Shown piece by piece: positions 47,685 to 58,768 of a stretch of 64,000 nt of DNA. Position 1 is the first letter of the stretch. Every line of letters starts with the position of its first letter. The notes under the pieces are model-generated. The model made no database searches. It saw only the letters and a program-made list of their open reading frames with translations, and had not been told where the DNA came from. Made by a program: the position numbers and the translations under genes. Source of the stretch: Isoetes taiwanensis (taxonomy: Eukaryota > Streptophyta > Lycopodiopsida > Isoetales > Isoetaceae); NCBI GenBank assembly GCA_021234155.1, contig JAJEKV010000107.1, forward strand, positions 863,761 through 927,760, written 5' to 3'.

Positions 47685-48622
47685 GTGGTTTAATTTTTCT
47701 AATGTAGCTTGGCTTCGGTTTTCGAAAGCTTCTTTGGGACATCTTCATATCTGGATGTTCCTTCTTGAAACCAAGATATAGTTGAACCTGCACAATGAAA
47801 AAATGTAGTTACTTTCTAAACAAAAAGAAAGAAAGAAAGCATTCAAAATGTATGGTCGAAACTATACGTGTCATCTCTAGCGGATGAATAGGATGATCAA
47901 TTTTCTCACCTTTATCATTCAAATGCTTCCTCACATGCTTCTTATAAGGTGATACTCTGGTATTTTCATCCCAATACTTTCATTGTGTGGCTATTTCTTC
48001 ATTTGTGAAGGCATCTTTTCTTCTCTTCCTTCCAAACATTGACCGAGGGGCGGCTTGGATTACGTAAAAAATTGTCTTCTAAATGCCATGGCAACAGTTT
48101 TTCGTGGAATAGATAGAACCCTTGAAATTGCAGATTGATTGATCCCTGGGCCCGAACAGGCTGCCATTTGTAGAGTGCTCTTTCTTGCTTGCAAAATATC
48201 AGTTTTTCTTTGCATTTTTTGGGCCTGCATTGTCTCTCGGACATTGGAAATCATGGTATGCATTACAGCCAGGTTCTTGGGATCTGGTAATTCTCCTTGC
48301 AATGGTAAATGTGTATTTTTCTTCAAAAGTCTTTGAAGAATTCTCCTTTGTCTAAATCCTCCTCAAACATTCCTCACAATGTGATTAAAAGAGTCGGTTA
48401 GCTCTTTTGACGGCTCTTGCAACCTTCTATCGAGAAAATGTTTTCTCTTCTTCTCATTTGGTGCAATGTTTTTTTTTCCTTTAGTTTCAATCTCTTTACG
48501 GATTCTCTCTTCCTCTTGGCTTCAAAATCCAGATAAATTCTCCTTTCCTGATCAGCAAGGCTCTCGGAATTAGAATTGGGATTGGCATTCGGATTGAGAA
48601 TTGCAAGTGAATTATCAGCCAT
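47685..48622 (-). pseudogene. Element A putative transposase, N-terminal part
   Basis: ATG at 48,622-48,620 gives MADNSLAILNPN and then ERRIYLDFEAKRKRESVKRLK, a basic segment. After slips: INQSAISRVLSIPRKTVAMA (helix-turn-helix-like, about 48,150-48,080), KYWDENTRVSPYKKHVRKHL, HPLEMTR, an 80-base intron (47,867-47,788, GTATAG donor, GTGCAG acceptor), then FKKEHPDMKMSQRSF.KPKPSYI up to the element B insertion at 47,684. The KEHPDxKxSQRSF wording is typical of the region just before the TCCC.YH motif in the same family, which is found at 34,930. The copia insertion at 48,714-48,718 lies ~95 bases upstream of the ATG, in the leader. Confidence 0.6.
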
Positions 48623-48718
48623 GAGAACAGATGAAAGATTGAATTGGATTGGAATTGAAGACAGCCAGGAAAATCTCGTTACAGGAAATCTTCGAAAGAA
48701 TGACAACCAAGAATTTCC

Positions 48719-49368
48719 TGTTGGAGATTGAGTTGTCAGATGATATAGATGGCAGTCATGAGCATGAGTAATGGATACAGGAGCATGTTAACCTAAGGTG
48801 AATAATGATCAAATGACTAAGGGGGAATCTCTAGTCATCTAGGTTTATGGTTGATAACTCTATAGTAGTTTCGTTCAAATCCAATGGTTAGAGATTAAGC
48901 CGATTCAAACGTATATGCATGTGGGATAAATGGAAATAAGAAAAAGGTCGAATTGCAAGTGTACGTCTGTGGGATAATCTTGGCTACACGGCTTTCTATC
49001 TGGAGATCCTTGTTCATTGCCGTAACCGTCGGAGGAGAAGGAATAAATGCAAAAAGAAACGAATCATAGGTGTAGAGGGCAGTGCCTGGAATAAATCGTA
49101 TGGTGTGAACCTGCTACAGTGTATTTGGTGATCTCCCTGCTACAGTAGAGTTGGTTAATGACTATGGTTTATTCAATAGTCTAATTGCATAGGAAGTTCT
49201 TGATATCAAAGGATAAGTGACCATCTCTTGGCTCCTTTGATAGATTGTAATTATTACTTTCCTTTGCTTTGATTCAACAATACTATTTGCTAGTTGAACA
49301 TTTGATTTAAAGTTGAATTACCTTTGAGGAAGTTTTTTTTTCTCTAAGTAGACACTAAATTTTCATCA
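48719..49368 (+). repeat. 5' LTR of the copia element
   Basis: 650 bases, TG...CA ends, nearly identical to 53,716-54,369. Differences are concentrated where the 3' copy lacks CTG/CAG triplets present here (for example CTGCTACAGTG in the 5' copy). Confidence 0.95.
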
Positions 49369-49369
49369 T

Positions 49370-49381
49370 TGGTATCGAGCT
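49370..49381 (+). promoter_or_regulatory. Primer-binding site (initiator tRNA-Met type)
   Basis: TGGTATCGAGC immediately after the LTR matches the usual TGGTATCAGAGC complement of tRNA-iMet with one base missing at the CAG, in line with the window-wide error pattern. Confidence 0.85.
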
Positions 49382-49397
49382 CGTGTTGTTGTTGAAA

Positions 49398-50370
49398 ATG
49401 TCTACTAGATTTGCAGCTAATTTGCTGAATCAAATTGAGGTCTTTAAGGGAGATACAGGGTTTCAGGTATGGAAGGATGGTATTAAGTCTGTGCTTGAGT
49501 TTGAAAACTTGTGGCACCTGATCGAAGGAGGAGGGCAGGTTGTAACTGCAACAAGTTCTGGAGGTTCGAGTCCTGAAGTTAGTACAAGTGCATCTGGAGG
49601 TCCTGCAGAATCCACAGTGGCTAAGAGCTCTTCAACACCAGTAACAGCTGTAGCTGATGCAGCAAAAGTTAAGGAGGCACAAGCAATCATATTGAGCAAA
49701 GTGGGTACTGCTCTTAAGTTAAGACTGAGGGGAATGAAACCAGATGAAATGTGGCGTTATTTGGTAAGTCAATATGAGGTAAAAAGCTCTTCACAAATTG
49801 ACTTGTTGGAGAAACAATTAAGGAAGTTAAAATTGTTTGAGAAGGATAGTTTAACTGATTTTCTGGAAAAGTTTGACTCAATTGTAGCAAACTTGGAAGG
49901 TGCTGGCAATATTTCGAAAGTGATCGATTATCAAATCTTAGCACTCTCTAGGGCAGTGTCACATAACACACAGTTGGCAACTCTGATAAGGAATATTGCA
50001 ACTTCAAAGGAACATGCCTTAAGAATGATTCGGACTGAGTTTGAACAAACAAAAGGTGTGCAAGAAGATGATGATAAATGGCCGAGATATTATATACTGA
50101 AAAGGAAAACAAAGAAAGGGAGCAAGCTCAAGTTTTGGAAGGGGAGACAAAATAGGTCCTTGCTTCACTTGCAATCAATATGGTCATTTAAAATCTGAAT
50201 GCCCGAATGCAGGTAAAGGTTTTAAATTATGTTTTAACTGTGATGGGAAAGGGCATTTTGCAGTTGACTGTCCAAGCCCTAAGGGCATCAGTGGTAGAGG
50301 AAGAGGTCGTGGCAAAGGTCTTGGAGGCTCAAGAGGTCGAGGGAGATCCAGGGGAGCATCCAGTATAAAT
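49398..50370 (+). CDS. Copia Gag
   Basis: ATG at 49,398 (MSTRFAANLLNQIEVFKGD). The Gag core (UBN2/retrotrans_gag-like: KVGTALKLRLRGMKPDEMW, SQIDLLEKQLRKLKLFE, FDSIVANLEGAG) runs to about 50,140. A frame slip follows, after which two CCHC knuckles appear: CFTCNQYGHLKSEC and CFNCDGKGHFAVDC (about 50,160-50,270), then an arginine/glycine-rich stretch. Gag packages the element RNA into virus-like particles. In copia elements it is usually continuous with Pol, so the slip is a defect or a read error. Confidence 0.9.
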
Positions 50371-52466
50371 TTGGTTGAAGATGCCAAGGTTGAAGAAGAA
50401 AACTTGGATGATACAGCTGAGGTAACAAAATTACTTAGTGTTACTCAAGGAGTGAATAAATTTAACAACAAGTTCCTTGTGTTAGATTCAGGAGCAGAAA
50501 AGAGTGTAGTGCATGATCTAAAACTGTTAAATGAGTGCAAAAGAAGCTGGGGTCATGTTCAACTTGGTGATGGTGGAGTACAAGAAATTCAGGATTCTGG
50601 AATTTTGGAAATATTTGATCTGCAAGGAAAAAGTGTATTGCTTAAGGAAGTTTTGTGTGTTCCAAATCTAGTAAGAAATCTAATATCAATATGTCAGCTC
50701 GTTGACCTTGGTTTCAAGGTTGTTTTTGAAAAACTTCAATGCAAAATATATAAGGATAGTATTTTGAGATTTATTGGAAGAAGGGTTGGAAATTTGTTTG
50801 GTTTTCAAAAGGAACAGAATCCAAGCATTAATATTGTTGAGCTGCCAACAAAGGATATATGGCACAACAGGTTGTGCCATACAAACATGGCAAATATAGA
50901 ATTGCTAGAAAAGCATAAATATATAAATGCAAAGGAAGGGGGTAAGAAAAAAATATGTGCTGGCTGCCAACTTGGCAAACAAACAAGATTGTCTTTCAAA
51001 AGATCTACAAAAAGAGCTAAAGGAATACTGGATCTAATCCATACAGATTTGTGTGGGCCTATTAATGTCACAAGCTTAAAGAAAAATAGATACTTCATGA
51101 CCTTCATAGATGATTTTAGCAGGAAAACAAAATGTTATCTGCTAAAAACTAAGGATCAGGCCTTTGATGCACTAAAATTGTTTGTAGCTGAAGTTGAGTT
51201 AGAAACAGGGAGGAAAATTAAGTGCATAAGATCTGATAGAGGAGGGGAATATTTGTCAGATGACTTCAAAATATTTTGTGCAATAAGAGGAATAAAAAGA
51301 CAGTTGACTTGCAGATATTCACCACAACAAAATGGTGTGGCAGAAAGAAAAAACAGAACAATATTAAATGCTGTCAGATCAATGTTAAAATATTCAGGGT
51401 TACCAAACTTTCTCTGGGATGAGGCTGTAAGAACTGCAGTATATATTCAAAATATGCTACCTTCAGTCAGCACAAGAGGTACAATACCAAATATGTTATG
51501 GTCAGGAAAAATACCCAGCTATGAACATTTAAGATCTTATGGTTGTTTGTCCTTTGTTCATGTACCTGAAGAAGTGAGAAAAAAACTTGATGACCGAGCT
51601 TGCATTGCCTATTTGGTAGGTTATGATCCTAATTCAAAAGGCTATAGGTTGTATGATCCTATGAACAGAAAAATACTGATCAGCAAAGATGTGGTATTTG
51701 ATGAAGAAAGATATTATAGAGCCATTCCAAATGTAAATGAAAAAGTTAAAGACATAGATCTTAAAACTAATGATTCGGTGTTATGAAAAATAGAGAGCAA
51801 ACCTCTCAAGCTATACAAGAAGGAAAATTAATTGAAAACAGTGATAGTGATGATGACCAAGAACAAATGCAGGATGTTGTAACAGAGACAGAGAGTCAAC
51901 AAGCAATCGAGTTTGAAGAAGAACAGGTTGGAGCTGAGCATAAAGAATTAGTAGAGCCTGTACCAATAATTGTTCCAGAAAAGAGACAAAGAATGAAAAG
52001 GAGAACTGAAGCTCAAATATTGGCTGATGAAGCAAAAGTGAATACAGAAGTGTATGGAAGAACTGAGGCTGGAAAAAGCAAAAGGTATGACACTTTTGAA
52101 GTTAATTCTTTATTTGATATTCTTGTACTAGAAACAGATAATCTGCCACATACTTTTGAAGAGGCTGTAAAAGGAAAAGATTCAGGTAACTGGATTCAAG
52201 CAATGGAAGAAGAAATGCAGGCATTCCAAAGAACAAAAACTTACACTGTGGTAGATAAACCTGAAAACAAGAATGTGATTGGAAATAAGTGGATTTTCAG
52301 GGTTAAACAAGGAGTAGATGGAAAAATAAAAAAATTCAAGGCAAGACTAGTAGCTCAAGGCTTTACACAGAGGAAGGGTATGGATTTTGATGAAACTTTC
52401 TCTCCTTTGGTAAAAATTAACAGCTTTAAGAATGGTACTAGCAATTGCAAATGCTTATGGATTTGA
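50371..52466 (+). CDS. Copia Pol: protease, integrase and start of reverse transcriptase
   Basis: Protease FLVLDSGAEKSVV (about 50,490). GAG-pre-integrase IWHNRLCHTNM with CAGCQLGKQ (HHCC zinc site). Integrase core HTDLCGP, IRSDRGGEY and PQQNGVAERKNRT (D, D and E catalytic residues, 51,040-51,350). One TGA at 51,784-51,786 interrupts the linker, with reading resuming in an overlapping frame. RT begins NVIGNKWIFRVKQG and KARLVAQGFTQ (about 52,270-52,370). The integrase residues are intact. RT breaks at about 52,440. Confidence 0.92.
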
Positions 52467-53768
52467 AATTCATCACATGGATGTGAGTACGACATTTTGA
52501 ATGCGTAATTGGAAGAGGAAATTTACCTTAAGCCCCGCACCGGTTTTGAAGAAGAAAAGGGCAAAGTTTGGAGGTTAAACAAGGCCGTGTATGGATTAAA
52601 ACAAGCACCAAGAGAGTGGTATAGATGTATGGATGGTTATCTTCTGAAACAAGGTTTTCAAAAATTACAATGTGATGGAAATTTGTACAGATTTGGTGAT
52701 GATAAAAATTGGTGTATCATTGGCTTGTATGTAGATGACAATATTATGGTTGCAAATAATATATCAATGTTGGAACATTGTAAATGGCTGTTGAAGAAAA
52801 GGTTCCAAATGACAGATCTTGGAGAATTGAAAAGATTCTTAGGTATTGATGTGTACAGAGACAGAACCAATAAGTTGCTGATCTTAAGTCAAGAAACTCA
52901 GATTGCTAATATGCTCAAGAAATTTTCTATGAGTGAATGCAATATTGCAAGTACACCAATAGTACCAGGTCTCAAAATATCAATTCAGATGTGTCCAAAT
53001 TCCCTTGAAGAAAAGAAACAAATGGAAAAAATACCATACAGATCTTTGATAGGCTGTTTGTCATATGTGGCCAATTCCACCAGACCTGATATAGCATTTG
53101 GAGTTAATCTGTTGAGCAGGTACAATAATAATCCTGGCAAGGAACATTGGATTGCAGCCAAGAGAATACTCAGGTATTTAAAAGGGACATTGAAAGTTGG
53201 GATTATGTATTGTACAAATAATCTCACATTAGAAGCTTATTGTGATTCTGACTGGGCTGGGGATCTGGACCAAAGAAAGTCTACTTCTGGCTATATTATA
53301 TTACTTGGTGGAGCTCCAGTGGCATGGAAATGCAAGAAACAAAATAGCATAGCACTTTCCAGTGCTGAGGCAGAATATAATGCAGCTTCTCTGCTGACAA
53401 AAGAGGTAGTATGGGAAAGAAGACTCTTAGCAGAATTAAAATGTGAGCAAACAGGTCCAACTAGTATTTTCTGTGACAACACTAGCTGCATAGCTATGAC
53501 CAAAAATCCAATTTTACATGAAAGGTCTAAACATATTGAAATGCAAGTACACTTTGTCAGAGATATGGTGCAGAAAAAATTAGTGCAGTTAACTTATGTT
53601 AAGACTAAGGATCAATATGCTGATATACTGACCAAAGCCTTATCAGTTAGCAGGTTTGAAGAATTGAGAAATGCTGTACAATACAATAGCAGATATATAT
53701 CATCTGAAGGGGGAATGTTGGAGATTGAGTTGTCAGATGATATAGATGGCAGTCATGAGCATGAGTAA
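52440..53768 (+). CDS. Copia Pol: reverse transcriptase and RNase H
   Basis: After a damaged patch (52,440-52,530, where the expected HMDVKTAFLNG block is garbled), the frame reads LNKAVYGLKQAPREWY, GLYVDDNIM (catalytic YVDD, about 52,725), DLGELKRFLGIDV, SLIGCLSYVANSTRPDIAF, then RNase H YCDSDWAGD, KSTSGYIILLGG, SSAEAEY, FCDNTSCIAM and HIEMQVHFVRD. Catalytic residues of RT (one of the usual three aspartates lies in the damaged patch) and RNase H are otherwise present. The frame ends inside the 3' LTR. Confidence 0.93.
53706..53715 (+). promoter_or_regulatory. Polypurine tract
   Basis: GAAGGGGGAA directly before the 3' LTR, the expected plus-strand priming site. Confidence 0.85.
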
Positions 53769-54369
53769 TGGATACAGGAGCATGTTAACCTAAGGTGAAT
53801 AATGATCAAATGACTAAGGGGGAATCTCTAGTCATCTAGGTTTATGGTTGATAACACTATAGTAGTTTCGTTCAAATCCAATGGTTAGAGATTAAGCCGA
53901 TTCAAACGTATATGCATGTGGGATAAATGGAAATAAGAAAAAGGTCGAATTGCAAGTGTACGCCCATTGGGATAATCTTGGCTACACGGCTTATCCGGAG
54001 ATCCTTGTTCATTGTCAGAATCGGTTTGGGAGGAGAAGGAATAAATGCAAAAAGAAACTAATCATAGGTGTAGAGGGCAGTGCCTCTGAATAAATCGTAT
54101 GGTGTGAACTCGCTATGCTTGTATTTGGTGATCTCCCCGCTACAAAGAGAGTTGGTTAATGACTATGGTTTATTCAATAGTCTAATTGCATAGGAAGTTC
54201 TTGATATCAAAGGATAAGTGACCATCTCTTGGCTCCTTTGATAGATTGTAATTATTACTTTCCTTTGCTTTGATTCAACAATACTATTTGCTAGTTGAAC
54301 ATTTGATTTAAAGTTGAATTACCTTTGAGGAAGTTTTTTTTTCTCTAAGTAGACACTAAATTTTCATCA
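53716..54369 (+). repeat. 3' LTR of the copia element
   Basis: 654 bases, same ends as the 5' LTR, followed by TTTCC. Several CTG/CAG positions read as CG/CCG. Confidence 0.95.
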
Positions 54370-54374
54370 TTTCC

Positions 54375-54574
54375 CTCCAAGAATCCGGCCATCTAGAAAT
54401 CCCGCCAAACATGAAAATTCATCTCCCAATTCGCGCGGGATCATCCATGTCATCGATCCCTACCTCCACGGGATGATCCGTTCTATTTCTGGAGTAATCA
54501 TCAAACGATGTCGTTGAACGAAAAAGCACTCGAGGGTAAAGCACCTAAAGCACTTACAGCACTTGTCCGGACAG
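54375..54574 (-). promoter_or_regulatory. Element A right sub-terminal region, probable transposase promoter/leader
   Basis: Before the copia inserted, this ~230-base terminal stretch plus 48,623-48,718 lay directly upstream of the element A transposase ATG (about 330 bases from the terminus). AGCACTT/AAGTGCT words cluster at 54,521-54,580 as they do at the left end (27,264-27,300) and may be transposase-binding sites. No TATA box stands out. Confidence 0.4.
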
Positions 54575-54607
54575 TGCTTTTTGGGTAGCATTATCATATT
54601 TACACCC
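54575..54607 (-). repeat. Element A right terminal inverted repeat
   Basis: Reverse complement begins GGGTGTAAATATGATAATG and continues CTACCC, A5, GCA. Followed by the right GGAT copy (54,608-54,611). Confidence 0.8.
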
Positions 54608-55138
54608 GGATGCGTATGCAATGCAAAGTTTTTGAGGAGTTGCATATTTTCATCAGATGCTGCAAGAAGGGATGAGTCCAGATGAGATTACGTTCTCAAG
54701 CATCTTAAAAGCATGTGTCAGCATTAGGGCCATTGAAAGAGGCAGGTACATTCATGAGTAAATGTGATGGGATCCAAGTTTCAAAATGCTATTTTTGTGG
54801 GTAGCACATTGGTGGACATGTATGCAAAATTTGGGAGATTAAATGAGGCTTTGGCAATCTTTGACAATTTGGAAAATCGAGATGTGGTCACTTGGGGTAC
54901 AATAAATATCTAGCATTAATGGACATGCTGAATACAACGACATCCTTTCTCCCATATTTGCTTTGACAAAGATGCGTATGTGGATAATGCCAGACACAAT
55001 AATATTTCTTGCCATTTTGAAAGCATTCAGCAGCATTGGGGCATGGATAGAGCAAAAAATATTCATGAGCAAATTATCAAAAAGGGTTTCCAGTTTGATG
55101 CAGCAGTAGCAAATGCCAAAACAAGTTTGCTTATGCAT
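54608..55138 (+). pseudogene. PPR pseudogene, 3' fragment right of element A
   Basis: Reads DAYAMQ, FHQMLQEGMSPDEITFSSIL, KACVSIRAIERGRYIHE, then after slips VGSTLVDMYAKFGRLNEALA, FDNLENRDVVTWGTI, DTIIFLAILKAFSSIGA and IIKKGFQFDAAVANA. These are at least three PPR motifs of the fern-like STLVD/LKAC type, continuing the fragment at 27,085-27,223. About 35-40 residues expected between STLVD and the SPDEITF helix are missing, so the join is not clean. Confidence 0.75.
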
Positions 55139-56980
55139 GACAATTTATAATAGTTTACATGATTCTTGTATTGCAATATTGAAATTACAGATAATGAATA
55201 TAATGACTACATAAAATGTACTCAATAATTTGTTTGTCTTGATGTTATTGTGCTTTTTATAATGCTAGATATTAGTAATTAATATTTAGGCCCATAAAGT
55301 TTACCTTATGTTTGCACCTCTTGTGCTTGTGGGAAGAGGGCTAGAGACCTAAAGGCTAGTAGATGTATGGATGATCCTAACTAGAATCTCTAATAAATGC
55401 CCGAGGTTTATAAAATATCTTTCTTACATGGTAATGCCTTGCGGCATTGCTATGATCATCACATCTCTTCGGTATGCTCCCTTGGTGTCACGCTCCCCAC
55501 ATCTATTTCATATAAATACGAGTAATTCCCCTCCACAACAATATACCATTTTTTATAAAAGGCCCTTCATTTAACCTGGACCACTCGTAGGCCCATGGGA
55601 GGACATGAAGGTGTCATCCACGGAAGTATGATATAGCAACAACCCACATAAACATAATAAACCACCTCTAACTTGGTCACTGTGGTATGACCAGCAAGAA
55701 ACAGCTTTGCAGTATCCTACCAAAAATTTGTACCTATTGAAAATCTCTTTAAATGGAGAATTTACGATTTGTTGTTACCAGCACAGCAACGTGTGTTTTC
55801 TTCATCTAGAGTAGAACAAACATTGTTTTAAAACCTTTGAACTTTTGATTAAATAAGATCTTAAGTACGTATTATGAATTGATCTTCCGAACTCTTTATA
55901 ACAAAATTTAGTACAAACCTCATATATGTCATGGATGTAATGATCAAGTCTTGCTTGAAAAAGATAGAAAACTCTAAACTTTATGAGTTAATCGGTGCCA
56001 TCCTAGTAGATCATAGGACAAACCTAGCCTTATTGATAAAAAAAAAAAAAAAAAAAAATGCTTAATCAAATAGAAATTAAAAGGGAGCTAGTACTTGTTT
56101 TGGTTCTAAAGGCAAATTCACACACACACATTTAAAATCATACTTAAAGAACTCCAATCGAAAGTTCAAATATTTTAAGGCATTGTTTGTTTTGCCCTAG
56201 ATAAAAGAACTTTTTACAGAGTGACAACACCAAGCTTCACGGAAGGATATCATCAATTAAGAGTGACGAAAAGAGGTTCATGATCCTGAATCATCCACGT
56301 GTATTTGTCATCCGCAATTGGCGTAAGTATAGGCCCGGTTTCTATCCGGATTCATTTCACTTGGATTAAAATAGAGTCGAGGATTATGCTCAATTTTTAG
56401 TCGAGGACCTATGACGTCCCCTACTTCCTCTACCACGATGCTCCCATCGTGATCGGAAAAGCGGAGTTCATCCCCCTCGACGCCCAAACCGGCGGGGCGC
56501 CAATCAAGAACTGGTCGGGGTGAGAAAGAGTGGATGGGTCATTTGCCCGTCTTCCTTCGGTCGATCTAGGCTGCGAGGAAGCCTTGAATAAACATGAGCA
56601 CATGACATCAATACATTAATACATCAATAAAGTCATCGAAGGGTGAACACATCATAATATAACATGCGTAACAACATCAACATAAATAATAGCAACAAAA
56701 GGGAATCCTACCTCGGGCTCAGACTCATGGGGGATCGACTGACGGCTTGGGTCTCCAGAAGCCAATGCAGACCAAATTCATGGCAAATGGATTGGGCTGG
56801 CATAAAAACATGGTTGTTGGAAAGGGGAGATGGAAGGCGCCGAATTGGGCGGTTGGGGTTCGGCGGGTGAAACTTTGATCTACGATATCTCTCTTTAAAC
56901 GGTGTCGATTTGGCGATGCTTAGGCTCGTTGGAAAGCTTGTTCCGAGCTCTTTCCGATGGTTTTATAGCATCAGCTGTTT
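55139..56980. other. Intergenic sequence with a poly(A) tract
   Basis: No supported gene. An A21 run at 56,038-56,058 preceded by CTAGCCTTATTGAT looks like the 3' end of a retroposed element whose body (upstream, 55.2-56.0 kb) has no recognisable coding. From 56,300 the sequence becomes GC-richer and may include 5' leader of the LINE that follows. Confidence 0.4.
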
Positions 56981-57199
56981 TGCATGTGGTTTGTTGCCGC
57001 AAACAGCTGATTTCCGGATTGGTCGGATGCCATGGCTCCCGCCGGGCATGTGCTGATGGGGATCGATTGAGCCTCATGGCTTGGGGCTGAAGCCAAGGGG
57101 AGATGGCGAGGAGGAAGAATCCTCCAAATAAAGGGAAGGGCGGGTCCCGGCATTCATGAAGAGGGGGGGCTGTAGGAAGTGGCATGCAATTGGTGGCGA

Positions 57200-58768
57200 G
57201 ATGAGGGAGCTCTTGGAATCTTGGGTTGAGAGGTATGTGGATTGCTCTTCCTCTCAATATAATTCGAGTTGTGTTTTGGAGACTCGGTCTTGATTCCATC
57301 AAGCATGCCCCCTTTGAAGGCGGATGCGTGATGCCCTCTTCCCCAATGGTTTGGGAAGGGATCACTTTGTCGGTGATGCCCTCTTCTAGGGTGCATGTAG
57401 TCGATGTGCCTCTGGGGGTGCCCCCGGATACCTCTCGGGATGCCGCATGCAGCCCTAACTCTGTCTTGGCCCGGCGCCGAGCAATGACATTGCTTTCGCA
57501 TCACTCGGCCGGGGTTTTCAGATTGGATCAAGCGCAAGGCTCCGGAGTGTAGGACTGCCCGTGTTCAAGAGGCTCTGAAATTTGTGGAGGATCATCACTC
57601 GTTGTTGACTGCAGACTCTTCCGGAGACTCCATGGATAGATATTGATCATACCAGACATGTTCAGACCATTGAGAATCTAGTTTCATTTGCGGTATTGGG
57701 CTACTTCACGGGTTACATATTGGACACGAGGAGGTTTAGCTCTTGGCTTGCTGGACATCTGAGGCGGATTGGTTTGCCCAGGTATCAGTCTCTGAAATTC
57801 CTACCAAATAATTTCTTCATAATCATGTTTGAGGCTGAGTCTTCCGTGCGGCAATTGGTTAGTCGAGGGGTGGATACTTTGGGTGAATCTTATGTGTTGT
57901 ATCAAGATATTATACGCAATGGCAATGTCCACCAGTTCTTTGACAGCGGTTAAAATCCCGTGTTGGTTCCAGATTCAGGATCTTCCTCCTGATCTGATGG
58001 TGCCTGATTTCTTGGTTTCTATGGCTAATGGCCTGGGTGTATATTTGGCTCATTCTATTGTGCAGGTCCCCAAGATCTGTGTTGCTCTGCCTGCTTTGCA
58101 GCCTGTGCCCACTTCTCTTCCAGTGCGTAGTGGTCCCTGGCATTTTCTCTTCCGATTGAAGCTTTTGAATGGCTCTGAGATCCGGCGGATGTTTCCATCT
58201 ATTGTGCTACCATCTGACCATGTTGATGATCCTGGGTGGGTTGTGGTGGTAGGGGTTATGGTGCTTATCAGGGGCCGGGATTCCTCGGTTCACGAGGCAG
58301 CAGACAGAGGGACTCCGTGGTGCAGTGGAGTGGTGGAGTTGGGCAGGTGGGTGGTTGGGAGAGGTGGTGTGGGACGAGGCCGGGCAGGCTTTGCCGCTGG
58401 GCCGCCCATGGATGGGGGCTAGGGGACGTGGTGGCTCAGGGGAGGGCTCAGATGATTTGGTTGTGGCTAGGTCTGAGGACAGGGCTGTGGGAGGGGCTGG
58501 TGATCCTGGTGGGGATGTCCCGGTAGCGGTATGTGCTGAGCATGAGGTGGCTGGAGCAGCCCGGGTGGAGGTAGAGACTAGTGTGGCCCATGACTCTATG
58601 GAGGTGCCTGGGGGACTTCCAACATGTGTTGGAAGTGGAATCTCACGTAGAGCAGCTGTGGATCACATTGCTGTGATTAATCCTCTGGCTCTAGATGATG
58701 ACTCTGTGGAGTGGGCTGATGGCCTGGTGGGTAGGCATGTGGGGCTGGACACTTCTCCTCCGGGATGA
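57200..58768 (+). CDS. LINE ORF1 (DUF4283-like Gag-type protein, broken frames)
   Basis: YFTGYILDTRRFSSWLAGHL, LKFLPNNFFIIMFEAESSV and VRQLVSRGVDTLGESYVLY (57,700-57,905), then in another frame KIPCWFQIQDLPPDLMVPDF and MANGLGVYLAHS (57,950-58,050). This is the DUF4283 arrangement of plant LINE ORF1 nucleic-acid chaperones. The C-terminal part (58,130-58,768) is glycine-rich and no CCHC knuckle was found. ORF1 ends two bases past the ORF2 ATG. Confidence 0.75.

Larger units (their letters stand above)
48719..54369 (+). mobile_element. Ty1/copia LTR retrotransposon, full length
   Basis: 650-base and 654-base LTRs start TGTTGGAGATTG and end TTTTCATCA. The 5-base duplication TTTCC flanks the element (48,714-48,718 and 54,370-54,374). 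A tRNA-Met primer-binding site follows the 5' LTR and a purine tract precedes the 3' LTR. Domain order Gag, protease, integrase, reverse transcriptase, RNase H is copia-type. LTRs are nearly identical except at CAG/CTG-rich patches. Coding is interrupted near 50,150 and at 52,440-52,530, so it is non-autonomous as read. Confidence 0.97.
27224..54607. mobile_element. Element A: DNA transposon-like, host to two nested insertions
   Basis: Both ends carry GGGTGTAAATATG(G/A)TAATGCTACCC followed by AAAAA and GCA, as inverted repeats of about 33 bases with one mismatch apart from A-run length. The 4-base GGAT flanks both ends, and the flanks are PPR-coding on either side. Gross length is 27,384. Removing element B with its TA (12,732) and the copia with its TSD (5,656) leaves about 8,996 bases. 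Cargo: a plus-strand gene with RING-like, lysine-rich and NIF-phosphatase regions (27,465-30,420), and a minus-strand putative transposase (48,622 to 32,306) converging with it. The transposase promoter lies near the right terminus. The 4-base duplication is short and could be chance, so superfamily is left open. Confidence 0.75.

Noticed and set aside
27224-54607. A single giant (~22 kb) DNA transposon after removing only the copia
   Set aside because: The internal 24-base inverted repeats with TA flanks at 34,953 and 47,682, and the restored transposase motif order across them, show two nested elements of about 9.0 and 12.7 kb.
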